Source: Georgenia ruanii (GTDB lineage Bacteria > Actinomycetota > Actinomycetes > Actinomycetales > Actinomycetaceae). From it: 64,000 bases of DNA. The notes beneath the pieces were generated by a model. It worked only from the letters and a program-made list of their open reading frames with translations. It did not search any database and was not told the origin of the DNA. The stretch lies in the NCBI RefSeq assembly GCF_009193175.1, contig NZ_VUKE01000014.1, positions 62,001 to 126,000 of the forward strand, read 5' to 3'. Positions 26,180-35,267 of the stretch are shown here, in pieces; position 1 is the first letter of the stretch; each line of letters opens with the position of its first letter. A program made the position numbers and the translations under genes.

Positions 26180-27844
26180 ATGAACCGGCCACTGCTGGTC
26201 GCGGTCGACGACGACCCTGACCTGCTGGGCGAGGTCGAGCGCGAGCTGCGCCACCGGTACGAGCACGACTATCGCGTCTGCTGCCGGCGCTCGCCGAACG
26301 AGGCGCTCGCCGCGCTGGAGGAGCTGGCGGCCGCCGGGGAGCAGGTCGCCCTGGTCCTCGCCGGGGAGGTCCTGGCCGGCGAGCCCGGCACCCGGCTGCT
26401 GGCGGAGGTGCGGCGCATCTTCCCGCACGCCCAGCGGGTGCTGCTGATCCGGTGGGGCCACATCGGCGACCCGGTGGCCGGCGAGGCGATCTTCGAGGCG
26501 ATCGCCGGCGGCCACATGGACCACTACCTGGTGCGGCCCGCGCCGCCACCGGACGAGCAGTTCCACCAGGCGATCTCGAGCTTCCTGCTCGCGTGGGCCG
26601 AGGAGCAGCACAGCGCCCCGTACACGACCGACGTCATCGGGAAGACCTGGTCCGGCAGGGCGTACGAGCTGCGCGAGGTGCTGGAACGGTGCGCCATGCC
26701 GCACCGGTTCTTCCTGGCGAGCTCTGACGACGGGCGCGCCGTCCTCGCCGGTGTCGGCACGAGGACGCGGCTGCCGGTCCTGGTCATGCCGGACGGCAAC
26801 GTCCTCGAGGATCCCAGCGACGCGGACATCGCGCGGTCGGCGGGGACGGCGGTCGATACCGGAGGCGACGAGTACGACCTCGTGATCGTCGGCTGCGGAC
26901 CGGCCGGGCTGTCCGCCGCCGTCTACGGTGCCTCCGAGGGACTGCGTACCCTGCTCGTCGACTCGGGCAGCATCGGCGGGCAGGCCACCTACAGCTCGGC
27001 GATCCGCAACTACCTCGGCTTCCCGCGCGGCGTGAGCGGCGGGGAGCTGGCCCGCCGGGCCTACGAGCAGGCGTGGGTCTTCGGGGCGCGCTTCGCCTTC
27101 ATGCAGCGGGTCACCACCCTCCGCGCCGAGTCCGGCATGACCGTCCTCGGCCTGAACACCGGCGGCGTGGTGGCCGGGCGCTCCGTCGTCCTGGCCATGG
27201 GGGCCAGCTACCGCCGCCTCGGCGTCGCACCCCTCGAGGCGCTGCAGGGGGCCGGCGTCTTCTACGGCGCCGCCGCCACGGAGGCGCCGCTGGTGGCGGG
27301 GGAGGACGTCTACGTGGTCGGGGGCGCGAACTCCGCCGGGCAGGCGGCCCTGCACCTGGCCCGCTACGCCCGCCGCGTCACGCTCGTGGTGCGCGCCGGG
27401 ACGCTCGACGCCGGCATGTCGCACTACCTGGTCCGGCAGGTCGAGGCGACGCCCAACATCGTCGTCCGGACCGGCACCGAGGTGGTCGACGGCGGCGGCG
27501 ACGGCTGGCTGGACCACCTCGTCCTGCGTGATCGCGCGGGCGGGGGAGAGGAGCAGGTCGGCGCCCACGACCTCTTCCTCATGATCGGTGCCCGGCCGCA
27601 CACCGCGTGGCTGCCCGAGTCGGTCGAGCGCGACCGCGACGGCTTCGTCATGACGGGCCCGGACGTGAGCGCCGAGGCGAGCCAGCACCTCGGGCGCGCC
27701 CCGCTGGCGCTGGAGACCAGCGTCCCGGGCGTCTTCGCGGCCGGAGACGTGCGGCACGGGTCCGCCAAGCGCGTCGCCTCCGCCGTCGGTGAGGGGTCGA
27801 TCGCGATCCGGCTGGTCCACCGCCTGGTCGCGGCCGGGTCCTGA
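26180..27844 (+). CDS. Receiver-like domain fused to a thioredoxin-reductase-like flavoprotein
   Basis: A 554-residue fusion. Residues 1-125 form a response-regulator receiver fold with the acidic triad D10-D12, but the expected phosphoacceptor position is Gly62 in VLAGEVLAGE. Residues about 145-225 resemble a thioredoxin-like domain without a CXXC. Residues 230-554 form a TrxR-like domain: FAD loop IVGCGPAGLSAAVYGASEG, NADPH loop VVGGANSAGQAALHLARY and the closing GVFAAGDVRHGSAKRVA. The redox-active CXXC is absent. The architecture resembles known fused response-regulator/thioredoxin-disulfide reductase proteins. It probably senses or transfers redox state by an unknown route. Confidence 0.85.
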   Translation: MNRPLLVAVDDDPDLLGEVERELRHRYEHDYRVCCRRSPNEALAALEELAAAGEQVALVLAGEVLAGEPGTRLLAEVRRIFPHAQRVLLIRWGHIGDPVAGEAIFEAIAGGHMDHYLVRPAPPPDEQFHQAISSFLLAWAEEQHSAPYTTDVIGKTWSGRAYELREVLERCAMPHRFFLASSDDGRAVLAGVGTRTRLPVLVMPDGNVLEDPSDADIARSAGTAVDTGGDEYDLVIVGCGPAGLSAAVYGASEGLRTLLVDSGSIGGQATYSSAIRNYLGFPRGVSGGELARRAYEQAWVFGARFAFMQRVTTLRAESGMTVLGLNTGGVVAGRSVVLAMGASYRRLGVAPLEALQGAGVFYGAAATEAPLVAGEDVYVVGGANSAGQAALHLARYARRVTLVVRAGTLDAGMSHYLVRQVEATPNIVVRTGTEVVDGGGDGWLDHLVLRDRAGGGEEQVGAHDLFLMIGARPHTAWLPESVERDRDGFVMTGPDVSAEASQHLGRAPLALETSVPGVFAAGDVRHGSAKRVASAVGEGSIAIRLVHRLVAAGS

Positions 27845-27989
27845 CCGGCCGCGACAAGACCGGTGCCGCGGCCACGACCAGACTGACATGCTGGCTGCGG
27901 CCACCGTGCCAGTCTGGCTACGACGCGAAGCGCATTCTGGCTACGACGAGAATGGCAGTCTGGCTGCGGCGAGCGTGGCCTTCTGGCCG
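27845..27989 (+). repeat. 23-bp tandem repeat array, locus B
   Basis: Six consecutive 23-nt units in exact register at 27845, 27868, 27891, 27914, 27937 and 27960, with a partial at 27983. The best units read CTGGCTACGACGAGAATGGC plus AGT (27937-27959) and CTGGCTGCGGCGAGCGTGGC plus CTT. The unit is the same as in locus A (10616-10720), but in the opposite orientation. The array fills the gap between two convergent genes and enters the 3' end of the response regulator gene, whose TAG stop (27941-27943) comes from the repeat. Confidence 0.85.
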
Positions 27990-28657
27990 CGCGCGGACGG
28001 GTGGTCGCCGCCGGCGGGGCCGTCGCGCAGCCATGCCAGCACCGCCAGGACCCGGCGGTGGTCGTCGTCCGACGGCGGCAGGTCGAGCTTGTCGAAGATC
28101 GAGGAGATGTGCTTCTCCACCGCCTTGGGCGTGACCACCAGGGCCCGGGCGATCGCGGCGTTCGTCCGCCCCTCCGCCACCAGGCCCAGCACCTCGCGCT
28201 CGCGCTCGGTCAGGCGCTCGACCGGCCGGGCCCGCCGGGCGGTGAGCAGCTGGGCGACCACCGTCGGGTCGAGCACCGTGCCGCCCGCCACGAGCCGCTC
28301 GAGCGCGTCGCTCAGCTCCTCGAGCGCGGCCACCCGGTCCTTGAGCAGGTAGCCGACCCCGCCGCCGGTGGCCAGGAGGTCGGCGGCGTAGGACTCCTCG
28401 ACGTACTGGGACAGCACGAGGATCGCGGTGCCCGGCGCGCGGTCGCGGACCTCCAGCGCCGCCCGCAGCCCCTCGTCGGTGAACGACGGCGGCATCCGGA
28501 CGTCGACGACGGCCACCTCGGGCCGCTCCCGCACGACGGCCTCGACGAGCTGGACGCCGTCGCCCACCGCGGCGACGACGTCGCAGCCGGCTTCCTCCAG
28601 CAACCGGACGAGCCCCTCGCGGAGCAGGAGGGAGTCTTCGGCCAGGGCGACGCGCAC
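27941..28657 (-). CDS. NarL-family response regulator
   Basis: A 238-residue response regulator. The receiver domain has D52 as phosphoacceptor (AVVDVRMPP), acidic residues near ALAED, and the T/S-K switch residues VLSQY and LLKDR. The C-terminal LuxR-type HTH is at about residues 150-205 ([20 protein letters not shown], then [12 protein letters not shown]). It pairs with the histidine kinase upstream. Start at GTG 28657 by fit to the family N-terminus; the ribosome site is weak. Its last residues ([11 protein letters not shown]) are encoded by the 23-bp repeat, suggesting the repeat replaced or extended the original C-terminus. A hairpin at 28729-28756 lies between the kinase and this gene. 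Confidence 0.92.
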   Translation of the reverse strand: MRVALAEDSLLLREGLVRLLEEAGCDVVAAVGDGVQLVEAVVRERPEVAVVDVRMPPSFTDEGLRAALEVRDRAPGTAILVLSQYVEESYAADLLATGGGVGYLLKDRVAALEELSDALERLVAGGTVLDPTVVAQLLTARRARPVERLTEREREVLGLVAEGRTNAAIARALVVTPKAVEKHISSIFDKLDLPPSDDDHRRVLAVLAWLRDGPAGGDHPSARGQKATLAAARLPFSS

Positions 28658-28728
28658 GCCCCGGACTCTACGGGAGCGGCGCCGTGCGCCCGGCGAGGCG
28701 GACGGCGGCCGCGACGGCTCGAGAGTGC

Positions 28729-28756
28729 GCGGCCGGGCCGTGACAGGCCCGGCCGC
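28729..28756 (-). terminator. Hairpin between kinase and regulator genes
   Basis: A perfect 11-bp stem (GCGGCCGGGCC at 28729-28739 and GGCCCGGCCGC at 28746-28756) with a 6-nt loop, 14 nt past the kinase stop (28771). It may terminate or attenuate transcription between the two partners, so the regulator may have its own promoter. Confidence 0.5.
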
Positions 28757-28770
28757 AGCGGTCGCGGCGC

Positions 28771-30066
28771 CTACGGGATGACCGCGGTGAGCGTCGTGCC
28801 GTGCCCCTCGGGGCTGTCGACCGCGAGCCGGCCGTCCACCCCGGCGAGCCGGTCGGCGAGGCCCTGCAGCCCGTGGCCCTTGCCCAGGCTCGCGCCGCCG
28901 CGGCCGTCGTCCTCCACGATGACCCGCAGCGCGCCGTCGGCCTCCTCCGTCACCCACACCCCGATCCGGGAGGCGCCGCTGTGCTTGGCCGCGTTCGTCA
29001 GCGCCTCGGTGACGACGAAGTACGCGGCGGACTCGCGCGCCGGGGCCAGGCGCCGCTCGGGCTCGAGGGCGACGTCGAGCCAGACCGGGATGGGGCTGTG
29101 CCCGGCGGCGGAGGCGAGCGCCGCGGCCAGGCCCCGGTCGGTGAGGACCGGCGGGGCGATGCCGCGGGAGAGGGCGCGCAGCTCGGACAGGCTCTCCTGC
29201 ACGTGGGTCACCGCCTCGTCCAGCAGCCGCCGCGCGGCGGGCGAGTCGTCCTCGGCCAGCCGGCGCTGGGCGGCCTGGAGGTCCATGGAGAGCCGGACCA
29301 GCCGCTGCTGCGGGCCGTCGTGGATGTCGCGCTCGATGCGGCGGAGGGTCTCCGCCTCCGCGTCGACGACGGCGGCCCGGCTGGCGGTGAGGGACTCCAC
29401 CCGCTCGCGCAGCTGCCGCTCGCTCATCGCGCCGAGGGTGACCCGCGCGAGGCCCCGGTGCGCCGCGACCAGCCCGTGGGTGACCGCCGGGGCGGTGAGG
29501 AGGAAGACGACGCCGACGGCGGTGTTGACGACGACGTCGGCGACCAGGCCGTCGAACCCGAGCAGCCAGGCCAGGCCGTAGCGGTCGGCCGAGCGCAGGA
29601 AGGGCTCGTACAGGACGTAGAGCGGGCCGCCGATGCCGATCGCCCACCAGGTGATCGTGAGGACGAACGTGGTGATGGCCAGCGGGAACTCGAGGAGCAG
29701 GTAGAGCAGGTCGAGCCAGCGCTGGCCGTCGCGGAGCCTGGCGAGTACCCGGCGCCAGAACCGGGACTCCGGCGGGGCGTACGGGCGCGGCCTGGGGATC
29801 GGCTGGCCGAGGGCGGCGAGGCGGCGGCCTTCCAGGTCGCCCAGGCCGCCCGCCGCGCTCAGCGTCAGCGCCATGACCGGCAGGCCGAGGAGGGTGACCA
29901 GGAGGCCGGCGCTGAGGCTGATGCCCGCGACGAAGACGACGAACCCGACGATGGCCAGCGGCAGGCCGGCGAGGAGGTAGACCACCTCGTGGCCGGCGCG
30001 CCGGAGGAGGCTGGGAAGCCCGGTGCTGTGGGGCACGGGCTGGAGGGTAGCAGTGGTTGCGCTCAT
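28771..30066 (-). CDS. Two-component sensor histidine kinase, NarX-type (HisKA_3)
   Basis: A 431-residue membrane kinase. Residues about 28-205 contain four hydrophobic helices in a sensor arrangement typical of actinobacterial kinases with a PF13796-like domain, and no extracellular sensing loop of size. The dimerisation/phosphoacceptor helix carries H249 ([12 protein letters not shown]). The HATPase domain follows, with [12 protein letters not shown] (N box), [10 protein letters not shown] (G1) and [14 protein letters not shown] (G2). I chose ATG 30066; the longer frame upstream is not conserved. It should phosphorylate the downstream NarL-type regulator. The signal is unknown, possibly cell-envelope state. 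Confidence 0.92.
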   Translation of the reverse strand: MSATTATLQPVPHSTGLPSLLRRAGHEVVYLLAGLPLAIVGFVVFVAGISLSAGLLVTLLGLPVMALTLSAAGGLGDLEGRRLAALGQPIPRPRPYAPPESRFWRRVLARLRDGQRWLDLLYLLLEFPLAITTFVLTITWWAIGIGGPLYVLYEPFLRSADRYGLAWLLGFDGLVADVVVNTAVGVVFLLTAPAVTHGLVAAHRGLARVTLGAMSERQLRERVESLTASRAAVVDAEAETLRRIERDIHDGPQQRLVRLSMDLQAAQRRLAEDDSPAARRLLDEAVTHVQESLSELRALSRGIAPPVLTDRGLAAALASAAGHSPIPVWLDVALEPERRLAPARESAAYFVVTEALTNAAKHSGASRIGVWVTEEADGALRVIVEDDGRGGASLGKGHGLQGLADRLAGVDGRLAVDSPEGHGTTLTAVIP

Positions 30067-30155
30067 GCCCCCAAGCCTTCCGGGCTCCGTCGTCCGCAAC
30101 CATGGAGCCTGCACGCCAGTGTGGGGTAGGGCTGGCCCCACCCCTCGGAACTGCT

Positions 30156-31631
30156 CTAGGCCCCGACCGGGGCGACGCTGTCGACCGGCTCCCTGGTGAC
30201 GCCGTCGAGCGCGTCCTTGCTGACGCCGTCCCGCGGCTCCCCGCCGCCCACGACGCCCGCGAGCAGGCCGGCGAGATCGAGGCCCGTCAGCGCGCCGATG
30301 ACGCGCTGCCCCTCGCCGAGCACCTGGCCGGCGATCTTCGTGACGGCGCCGGCTCCGTCGGTGCCGACCACCGTGAGGTTGTCGATCTGGCCCACCGGCT
30401 CGGCGGCGGCCCGGGTGATCTCCGGGAGCAGGCCGACGAGCTGCTGGACGATGACGGCACTGCCCTGCTGGGCCAGCGCCTCCGCCTGCGCCCGGGTGGC
30501 CTCGGCGGTCGCGAGGCCTTCTGCCCGGGCGGCAGCGGCGCGCGCCTCACCGAGCGCGGTGATGGCCCGCGCCTCGTTCGCCTGGGCCGCGAGCTCGGCC
30601 TCGGCCATGGTGGTGCGCTTGAACGCCTCCGCCTCGGTCTCGGCCTTCCTGGCATCGCGCGCGCCCTCGGCCTCCTTCGCCGCGGCGTACGCGGCGGCGT
30701 CGGCGGGCTTGCGCACGTCGATGTCGAGCTGCTGCTCGGTGACCTTGGCCTTCTCCTCCAGCGCGGCGCGCTCCTCGGTGGCGACGATCCGCTCCTGCTC
30801 GGCACGGGCCCGCTGCCCGGCGGCCTCCGCCTCGGCGTTGGCCTTGTCGGTCTCGGCCTTGATGGTCGCCTGCTTGAGGGCGAGGTCGCGCTCGCGCTCG
30901 GCGATCCTCTCCTGGGCCTGGAGCTGGGCGGTCTCCGAGGCGAGGCGCGCCTCGGCCTCCTGCACCTCGGCGATCTGCCGCGCCCGGGCGGCCTGCGCCC
31001 GGCCGAGGTTGGCCAGGTAGTCCGACCCCGGGGTGGAGATGTCGGAGAGGTTGACCAGGTCGATGTGGAAGCCCTGCTGGTGCAGGTCCGGGCGGATCGA
31101 GTCGAACACCTGCTTCTGCAGGGCCTCGCGGTCCGAGATGATCTCCTCGACCGTCATCGAGCCCAGCACCGGGCGCAGCGCGCCTTCCAGGGCCTGCTGG
31201 AGGGGCTGCTCGAGGTTGGCCTGCTGGCTCGTGAACCGCTGCGCGGCCCGGCGCACGCCGTCCGCGTCGCCGCGCACCTTGAACAGCACGGACGCCTTCA
31301 CGCCGACGGAGATGAAGTTCTTGTCCACCCCCTCGACTGTCAGCGAGAGCTGGCGCTGCTCGAGGGAGATCCGCGTGACGGACTCGAAGAAGGGCTTGAC
31401 GAAGGCCCGGCCACCGATGACCACGCGAGGGCCCTTGCCGTCGGCGACGTCGGCCACGGGCAGGGCGTCCAGGCTGCCGGTGGGGCCACCCTTGGTGTCG
31501 TTGCGGCCGACGATGACCAGCGCCTCGTTGAGGTCCACGGTCCGGATGGACCTCCTGACCATCGCGAAGACGACGATGGCCGCCACCAGGACTGCCCCCA
31601 CGACCGGGATGCTTCCGACGATGAGTTCCAC
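30156..31631 (-). CDS. Flotillin-like SPFH domain protein
   Basis: A 491-residue flotillin/FloT-like scaffold protein. There is one N-terminal hydrophobic anchor (about residues 4-25), then the SPFH/band-7 domain (about 35-200: [43 protein letters not shown]). A long Ala/Glu/Arg-rich coiled coil (about 205-390, with repeated EAEA/ARA motifs) precedes a Gly-rich C-terminus. Such proteins organise functional membrane microdomains and signalling complexes. NfeD, the usual partner, is not next to it. Starts at GTG 31631 after AAAGGAATC. Confidence 0.93.
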   Translation of the reverse strand: MELIVGSIPVVGAVLVAAIVVFAMVRRSIRTVDLNEALVIVGRNDTKGGPTGSLDALPVADVADGKGPRVVIGGRAFVKPFFESVTRISLEQRQLSLTVEGVDKNFISVGVKASVLFKVRGDADGVRRAAQRFTSQQANLEQPLQQALEGALRPVLGSMTVEEIISDREALQKQVFDSIRPDLHQQGFHIDLVNLSDISTPGSDYLANLGRAQAARARQIAEVQEAEARLASETAQLQAQERIAERERDLALKQATIKAETDKANAEAEAAGQRARAEQERIVATEERAALEEKAKVTEQQLDIDVRKPADAAAYAAAKEAEGARDARKAETEAEAFKRTTMAEAELAAQANEARAITALGEARAAAARAEGLATAEATRAQAEALAQQGSAVIVQQLVGLLPEITRAAAEPVGQIDNLTVVGTDGAGAVTKIAGQVLGEGQRVIGALTGLDLAGLLAGVVGGGEPRDGVSKDALDGVTREPVDSVAPVGA

Positions 31632-32017
31632 GGCTCGATTCCTTTGATGAGGTGCACGATCGGCGCGGCCCCGCCCGCACTTGCGTCAACCGCACGCGCA
31701 CGCTGTACGTGCAGTTTCTCAATTTCGGGCGAACTTTGGGCGCAAATTCCGGAGTCAGTCCACACATCGCGGTGACAGTCGGCGCCCGGCGTGCCTCGCC
31801 GGCCGGGCGGGCCGGTCCCGGCCGGCGGAGGGGAGGCGCGTGGACGCTCAGCGACGGAACGCCGAACGAACGGACGGCGAGCGCGAGCGACAATCGGGGG
31901 AACGCGCTGTCGATCCGGCCCGGCGAGGACGTCTCACCGCCCCGTCGCCACCGAGCCTTCGCGAGGACAGCCGCGAGCGTGGGGAGCGGCGCCCCGGGAA
32001 CACCGAAGGAGAATGAC
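31632..32017. promoter_or_regulatory. Flotillin/EamA divergent intergenic region
   Basis: A 386-nt stretch with no convincing gene. The AT-richest part (about 31711-31752, with a TTTG-GGCG-CAAA dyad near 31735) probably holds the flotillin promoter. The second half is GC-rich, with purine-rich patches but no motif I can name. The EamA ribosome site (GAAGGAG) lies at its right end. Confidence 0.4.
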
Positions 32018-32950
32018 GTGGATCGTCGGCGGGTGGTCGCCGGATCGTCGCTGGTGGCGGCGACGCTGTTCTGGGCCGGGAACTACGTGCTCGGGGCCGT
32101 CGCCGTCGGGCAGATGGACCCGCTGAGCCTGGTGGTCCTGCGCTGGGCGCTCGCCCTCGTCCCCCTCGTGATCATCGCCCAGCTCACCGAGAGGCCGGAC
32201 TGGCGCCGGCTCGCACGGCACTGGCCGTGGCTGGTGGCGCTCAGCCTCACCGGCCTGGCCGGGTACAACCTGCTGCTCTACGCCGCGCTGGAGCACACGA
32301 GCCCGTTCAACGCCTCGCTCATCAACGCCTTCGCCCCCGCGCTGATCCTGCTCGCGGCCGCGGCGTTCCTGCGTCAGCGGCTGACCCTCTGGGGCGTCGG
32401 CGGGGTGGTCGTCGCGCTCGTCGGTGTCCTCGTCGTGCTCACCGACGGGGCCCTGGGCGACCTCGCGTCCCTGGAGCTGGGGGCCGGGGACCTGCTGATG
32501 ATCGGCGCGATCGTGGTGTGGACCGCCTACACCATCATCGGGCGCCGGGCCCCGGCGCTTCCCCCGATCGCCTCCACCGCCGCCCAGGCGGCGGTGACCC
32601 TCGTGGCCACGCTGCCCTTCGCCCTCGCCGGCGGCCTCGACCTGCCCCGCGACGCCGGCGGCGCGTGGTCGCTCGTCTTCATCGCCCTCTTCCCCTCCGT
32701 GCTGTCCTACCTGCTGTGGAACCGGGCGCTGACGGTGATCGAGGCCGGCCGCGCCGGCGTCTACCTCAACCTCATCACCGTCTTCACCGCCCTCGCGACG
32801 GTCCTCATGGGTCAGCCGCTCCATCTCGCCCAGGTTCTCGGCGGCGTCCTGGTCCTCGCCGGGGTGGCGCTCACCAGCCGCCGACCGTCCGCGCCGCCGC
32901 TCGCGGACACGGTCGATGCCGGCGGTGGCACGCAGGCCCGCGGCGCCTGA
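32018..32950 (+). CDS. EamA/DMT family transporter
   Basis: A 310-residue drug/metabolite transporter with ten predicted helices in two EamA repeats. The first repeat spans about residues 10-140 (ATLFWAGNYVLGAVAVGQMD near the start), the second about 160-290 (FPSVLSYLLWNRALTVIEAG, then GVYLNLITVFTALATVLMGQ). Such proteins export amino acids or metabolites. GTG 32018 is chosen because GAAGGAG precedes it and the family fold begins right after; the long upstream frame is not protein-like. A single-gene unit. Confidence 0.9.
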   Translation: MDRRRVVAGSSLVAATLFWAGNYVLGAVAVGQMDPLSLVVLRWALALVPLVIIAQLTERPDWRRLARHWPWLVALSLTGLAGYNLLLYAALEHTSPFNASLINAFAPALILLAAAAFLRQRLTLWGVGGVVVALVGVLVVLTDGALGDLASLELGAGDLLMIGAIVVWTAYTIIGRRAPALPPIASTAAQAAVTLVATLPFALAGGLDLPRDAGGAWSLVFIALFPSVLSYLLWNRALTVIEAGRAGVYLNLITVFTALATVLMGQPLHLAQVLGGVLVLAGVALTSRRPSAPPLADTVDAGGGTQARGA

Positions 32951-33167
32951 GCCCTCCGGCCACGGTCCGGAATACGGGACGAGGGCCGGCCTCCCGCTCG
33001 GCGACCACTCGGTCGCCGAGGCGGCGTCACGTGTGGCGCGCCGCCTGGGACCGGTGGGGCGAGCTCGCCCTCGAGGGTGACCTGCGGGACTCGGTGGGCG
33101 CCTACCGCCCACGCCGGGCGGACCTGCGGCGCATCGTCGGCTGAGGCGAGCCGCCGGAGAACCGGCC

Positions 33168-33199
33168 ACGCCCGCGCGGCCGGTGGGCCACGCGGGCGT
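33168..33199. terminator. Convergent-position hairpin
   Basis: A perfect 9-bp stem (ACGCCCGCG at 33168-33176, CGCGGGCGT at 33191-33199) with a 14-nt loop, 21 nt past the stop of the minus-strand FMN reductase. It can serve both strands. Confidence 0.55.
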
Positions 33200-33219
33200 A
33201 GCGAGAGCTGGAGGGTGCC

Positions 33220-33813
33220 TTAGTGCGACAGCTCCAGCTCGGCCTCCCGGGCCGGGCGCAGCTTGCCGGTGAGGCGGGCGAGCTCGTCGAGCATGTCGGT
33301 GGCGGCCGCCGTGGTCTCGGCGGTCGGCCGGAGGGCGCCGTCCTGCACCAGCTTGGCGACGAACGGGATGTTGACCGCCTCGACGGCGGGGAGCATGCGC
33401 AGCGCCGCGAGCACGGGCTTGAGCTGCTGGACGGCGCGCGTGCCGGCGGCGATCCCGCCGTAGCTGACCAGGCCGACGGGCTTGTCGGCCCACTCCGCGT
33501 GGAGGAAGTCCAGCGCGTTCTTCAGCGCGGCGTTGTAGCCGTGGTTGTACTCGGGGGTGACGAAGACGAACGCGTCGGCGGCGTCGACGATCGCCGACCA
33601 GTCCTTGGTGTGCTGGTGCTCGTACTGGCGCAGCCTCGGGTGGCGCGGCTCGTCCATGAACGGCAGCGCGAGCTCGGCCAGGTCCGCGAACCGCACGTCG
33701 AAGCCGCCGTGGGTCTCCGCCGCCTCCTGGATCCACCGGCCGACGTGGATGCCGACGCGGCCGGGCCGGGTGCTGGCGACCACGACGAGCAGGCTGGGGT
33801 TGTCCGAACTCAT
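33220..33813 (-). CDS. NADPH-dependent FMN reductase family protein
   Basis: A 197-residue flavodoxin-like protein of the NADPH-dependent FMN reductase/chromate reductase family. The phosphate-binding loop VVASTRPGRVGIHVGRW (about residues 12-28), the central TPEYNHGYNAALKNALDFL motif that contacts FMN, and VSYGGIAAGTRAVQQL are all present. It reduces FMN or quinone-like compounds and may supply reduced flavin. ATG 33813 follows AAAGGACGTCGC. Transcribed leftwards, away from the second catabolic unit; a link to its oxygenases is possible but unproven. Confidence 0.93.
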   Translation of the reverse strand: MSSDNPSLLVVVASTRPGRVGIHVGRWIQEAAETHGGFDVRFADLAELALPFMDEPRHPRLRQYEHQHTKDWSAIVDAADAFVFVTPEYNHGYNAALKNALDFLHAEWADKPVGLVSYGGIAAGTRAVQQLKPVLAALRMLPAVEAVNIPFVAKLVQDGALRPTAETTAAATDMLDELARLTGKLRPAREAELELSH

Positions 33814-33922
33814 GCGACGTCCTTTCCTTCGCGAGGGCACCGCCCGGGGGCGGGCCGTGACGGATGTTACACAGTTCAACTGAAGGCATCCTCGCGGGCC
33901 CCGCTGCCGTGCAAGGTGGGCC

Positions 33923-33954
33923 CGACCGCCCGACCGCCCGACCGCCCGACCGCC
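33923..33954 (+). repeat. Four tandem CGACCGCC octamers
   Basis: Four perfect 8-bp copies followed by a one-mismatch copy (33955-33962). A simple-sequence tract upstream of the operon promoter; its length could vary by slippage. Confidence 0.8.
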
Positions 33955-34026
33955 CGGCCGCCGCGGCCGGCCCGCGGCACGGGGCGAGCCACAGACCGCC
34001 GCCGCACACCTTCTTGACTTGGGTGC

Positions 34027-34039
34027 TGACAGCGTGTCA
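34027..34039 (+). promoter_or_regulatory. Candidate TetR operator 1 (TGACA-GCG-TGTCA)
   Basis: A perfect 5-3-5 palindrome. With flanks it reads CTGACAGCGTGTCAAC, matching CTGACAGGGTGTCACC in the TetR/ABC intergenic region at 14 of 16 positions. It lies just after a TTGACT -35-like hexamer, so binding would block the operon promoter. Confidence 0.65.
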
Positions 34040-34244
34040 ACTTAGTGGACGTGACGTAAGGAGGGTCACATCGCACCGCAGTGCACTACGGCCGAAGGAC
34101 CCACGTCAGGCTCCCCGGTGCACTGCCCGCCGTCGCCTGCTCCCCGCCCCACCCCCGGCGGGAACCGACCCCCTCGTGGCGGTGCGTGACCCTCCACCCT
34201 GCGTGACGCCACAGCGGGCGTCAGGCTGACGAAAGGCAGTGCCA

Positions 34245-35231
34245 ATGACGGACACGACAACCGCCACGAGCAAGACCGTCCACACCGTTCTCGGGCCCGT
34301 CCCAGCGGAGGACCTGGGCGTCGTCGCCATCCATGAGGCCCTGCTCTCGGTGGTGCCGGGGGCCGAGCACGCGTTCGACATCACGATCGACCGTGCGGAG
34401 GTCTTCGAGGTTCTGGCCGCGAAGCTGACCGGCTTCCGCGAGGCCGGCGGGGGGACGATCGTGGACAGCACGGGCATGTTCCACGGCCGCGACGTGCGGC
34501 TGTACGAGGCGCTCTCGCGGGCGACCGGCGTGCACATCGTCGCCTCGACCGGCATGGGGCCGGAGGAGATGCTCGGCGGGTACTTCCTGACCCCGCAGAC
34601 CAACCCGCCGACGCCGTGGCCGGCGGAGAAGTTCGCCGACCTGTTCGCCCGGGAGGTCACCGAGGGCATGGTGGTCCCGCGCGTGGAGCGACGCGGCGCC
34701 GCCGGGCTCGTGGCCACCACGGCCACCCGTGCGGGCATGACCCCGACCGACGAGAGCCTGTTCCGCGGCGCCGCCCGGGCCGCCCGGGCCACGGGCGTGG
34801 CGGTGTCGATCCGGTTCGGCGCCGACGCGGTGGCCGAGCTCGACGTGGTGCTGGACGAGGGACTGGCGGCGGATCGGGTCGTCGTGGGCGGGCTGGACCG
34901 CAGGGACGCCGTCGCCGCGGGGGCCCCGCTGGAGGTCGCCCGCCGCGGGGCGTTCGTGGCCCTGGACCACGTGGGCCTGGACGACGACGCGTACCTGAGC
35001 GACCGGGAGCGCGCCGCCGCGGTGGTCGAGCTCGTCGGGGCCGGCTACGGGCACCGGCTCCTGCTCTCGAGCAACGCGATCGGGGTGGCCAAGGGCCGGG
35101 CCGGCCACGACCTGCCCTTCAGCTACGTCGCCGCGACGTTCGTGCCGCTGGCGGTGTCCCTGGGCCTGGGTGAGGCGTACGCCCGGCGCATCCTCGTGGA
35201 CAACCCGCGCGACCTGCTGGCCCGGCGCTGA
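34245..35231 (+). CDS. Phosphotriesterase-like protein, degenerate metal site
   Basis: A 328-residue TIM-barrel protein that aligns along its length with the next gene (VHTVLGPVPAEDLGVVAIHE against the same block there). It has lost the binuclear metal centre. The first motif reads HEA (H30 kept, second His now A32). The carboxylated Lys position is Ala (AGLVATTATR). The later His residues are Arg (VSIRFGAD) and Gly (VVVGGLDRRD), and the metal Asp is Asn (LLSSNAIG). It is likely a pseudoenzyme, perhaps a subunit or regulator of its partner. ATG 34245 is eight nt after AAAGG. Confidence 0.88.
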   Translation: MTDTTTATSKTVHTVLGPVPAEDLGVVAIHEALLSVVPGAEHAFDITIDRAEVFEVLAAKLTGFREAGGGTIVDSTGMFHGRDVRLYEALSRATGVHIVASTGMGPEEMLGGYFLTPQTNPPTPWPAEKFADLFAREVTEGMVVPRVERRGAAGLVATTATRAGMTPTDESLFRGAARAARATGVAVSIRFGADAVAELDVVLDEGLAADRVVVGGLDRRDAVAAGAPLEVARRGAFVALDHVGLDDDAYLSDRERAAAVVELVGAGYGHRLLLSSNAIGVAKGRAGHDLPFSYVAATFVPLAVSLGLGEAYARRILVDNPRDLLARR

Positions 35232-35267
35232 GCGCCCGACCCGTACCGGCCTTTTCAGACTTCTGAG

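Larger units (their letters stand above)
33814..34244. promoter_or_regulatory. Intergenic region with promoter of the phosphotriesterase-like operon
   Basis: A 431-nt gene-free region. It contains the FMN reductase promoter on the left, four tandem CGACCGCC octamers (33923-33954), a TTGACT hexamer (34014-34019) that could be a -35 element, and the TGACA-GCG-TGTCA dyad (34027-34039) within the spacer. About 200 nt of leader follows before the ATG at 34245; no conserved leader gene is visible there. Confidence 0.55.

Noticed and set aside
33031-33144. A 37-codon frame (starting VWRAAWDRWGELALEGDLRD)
   Set aside because: Protein-like, but too short, with no ribosome site or recognisable family; may be a gene remnant.
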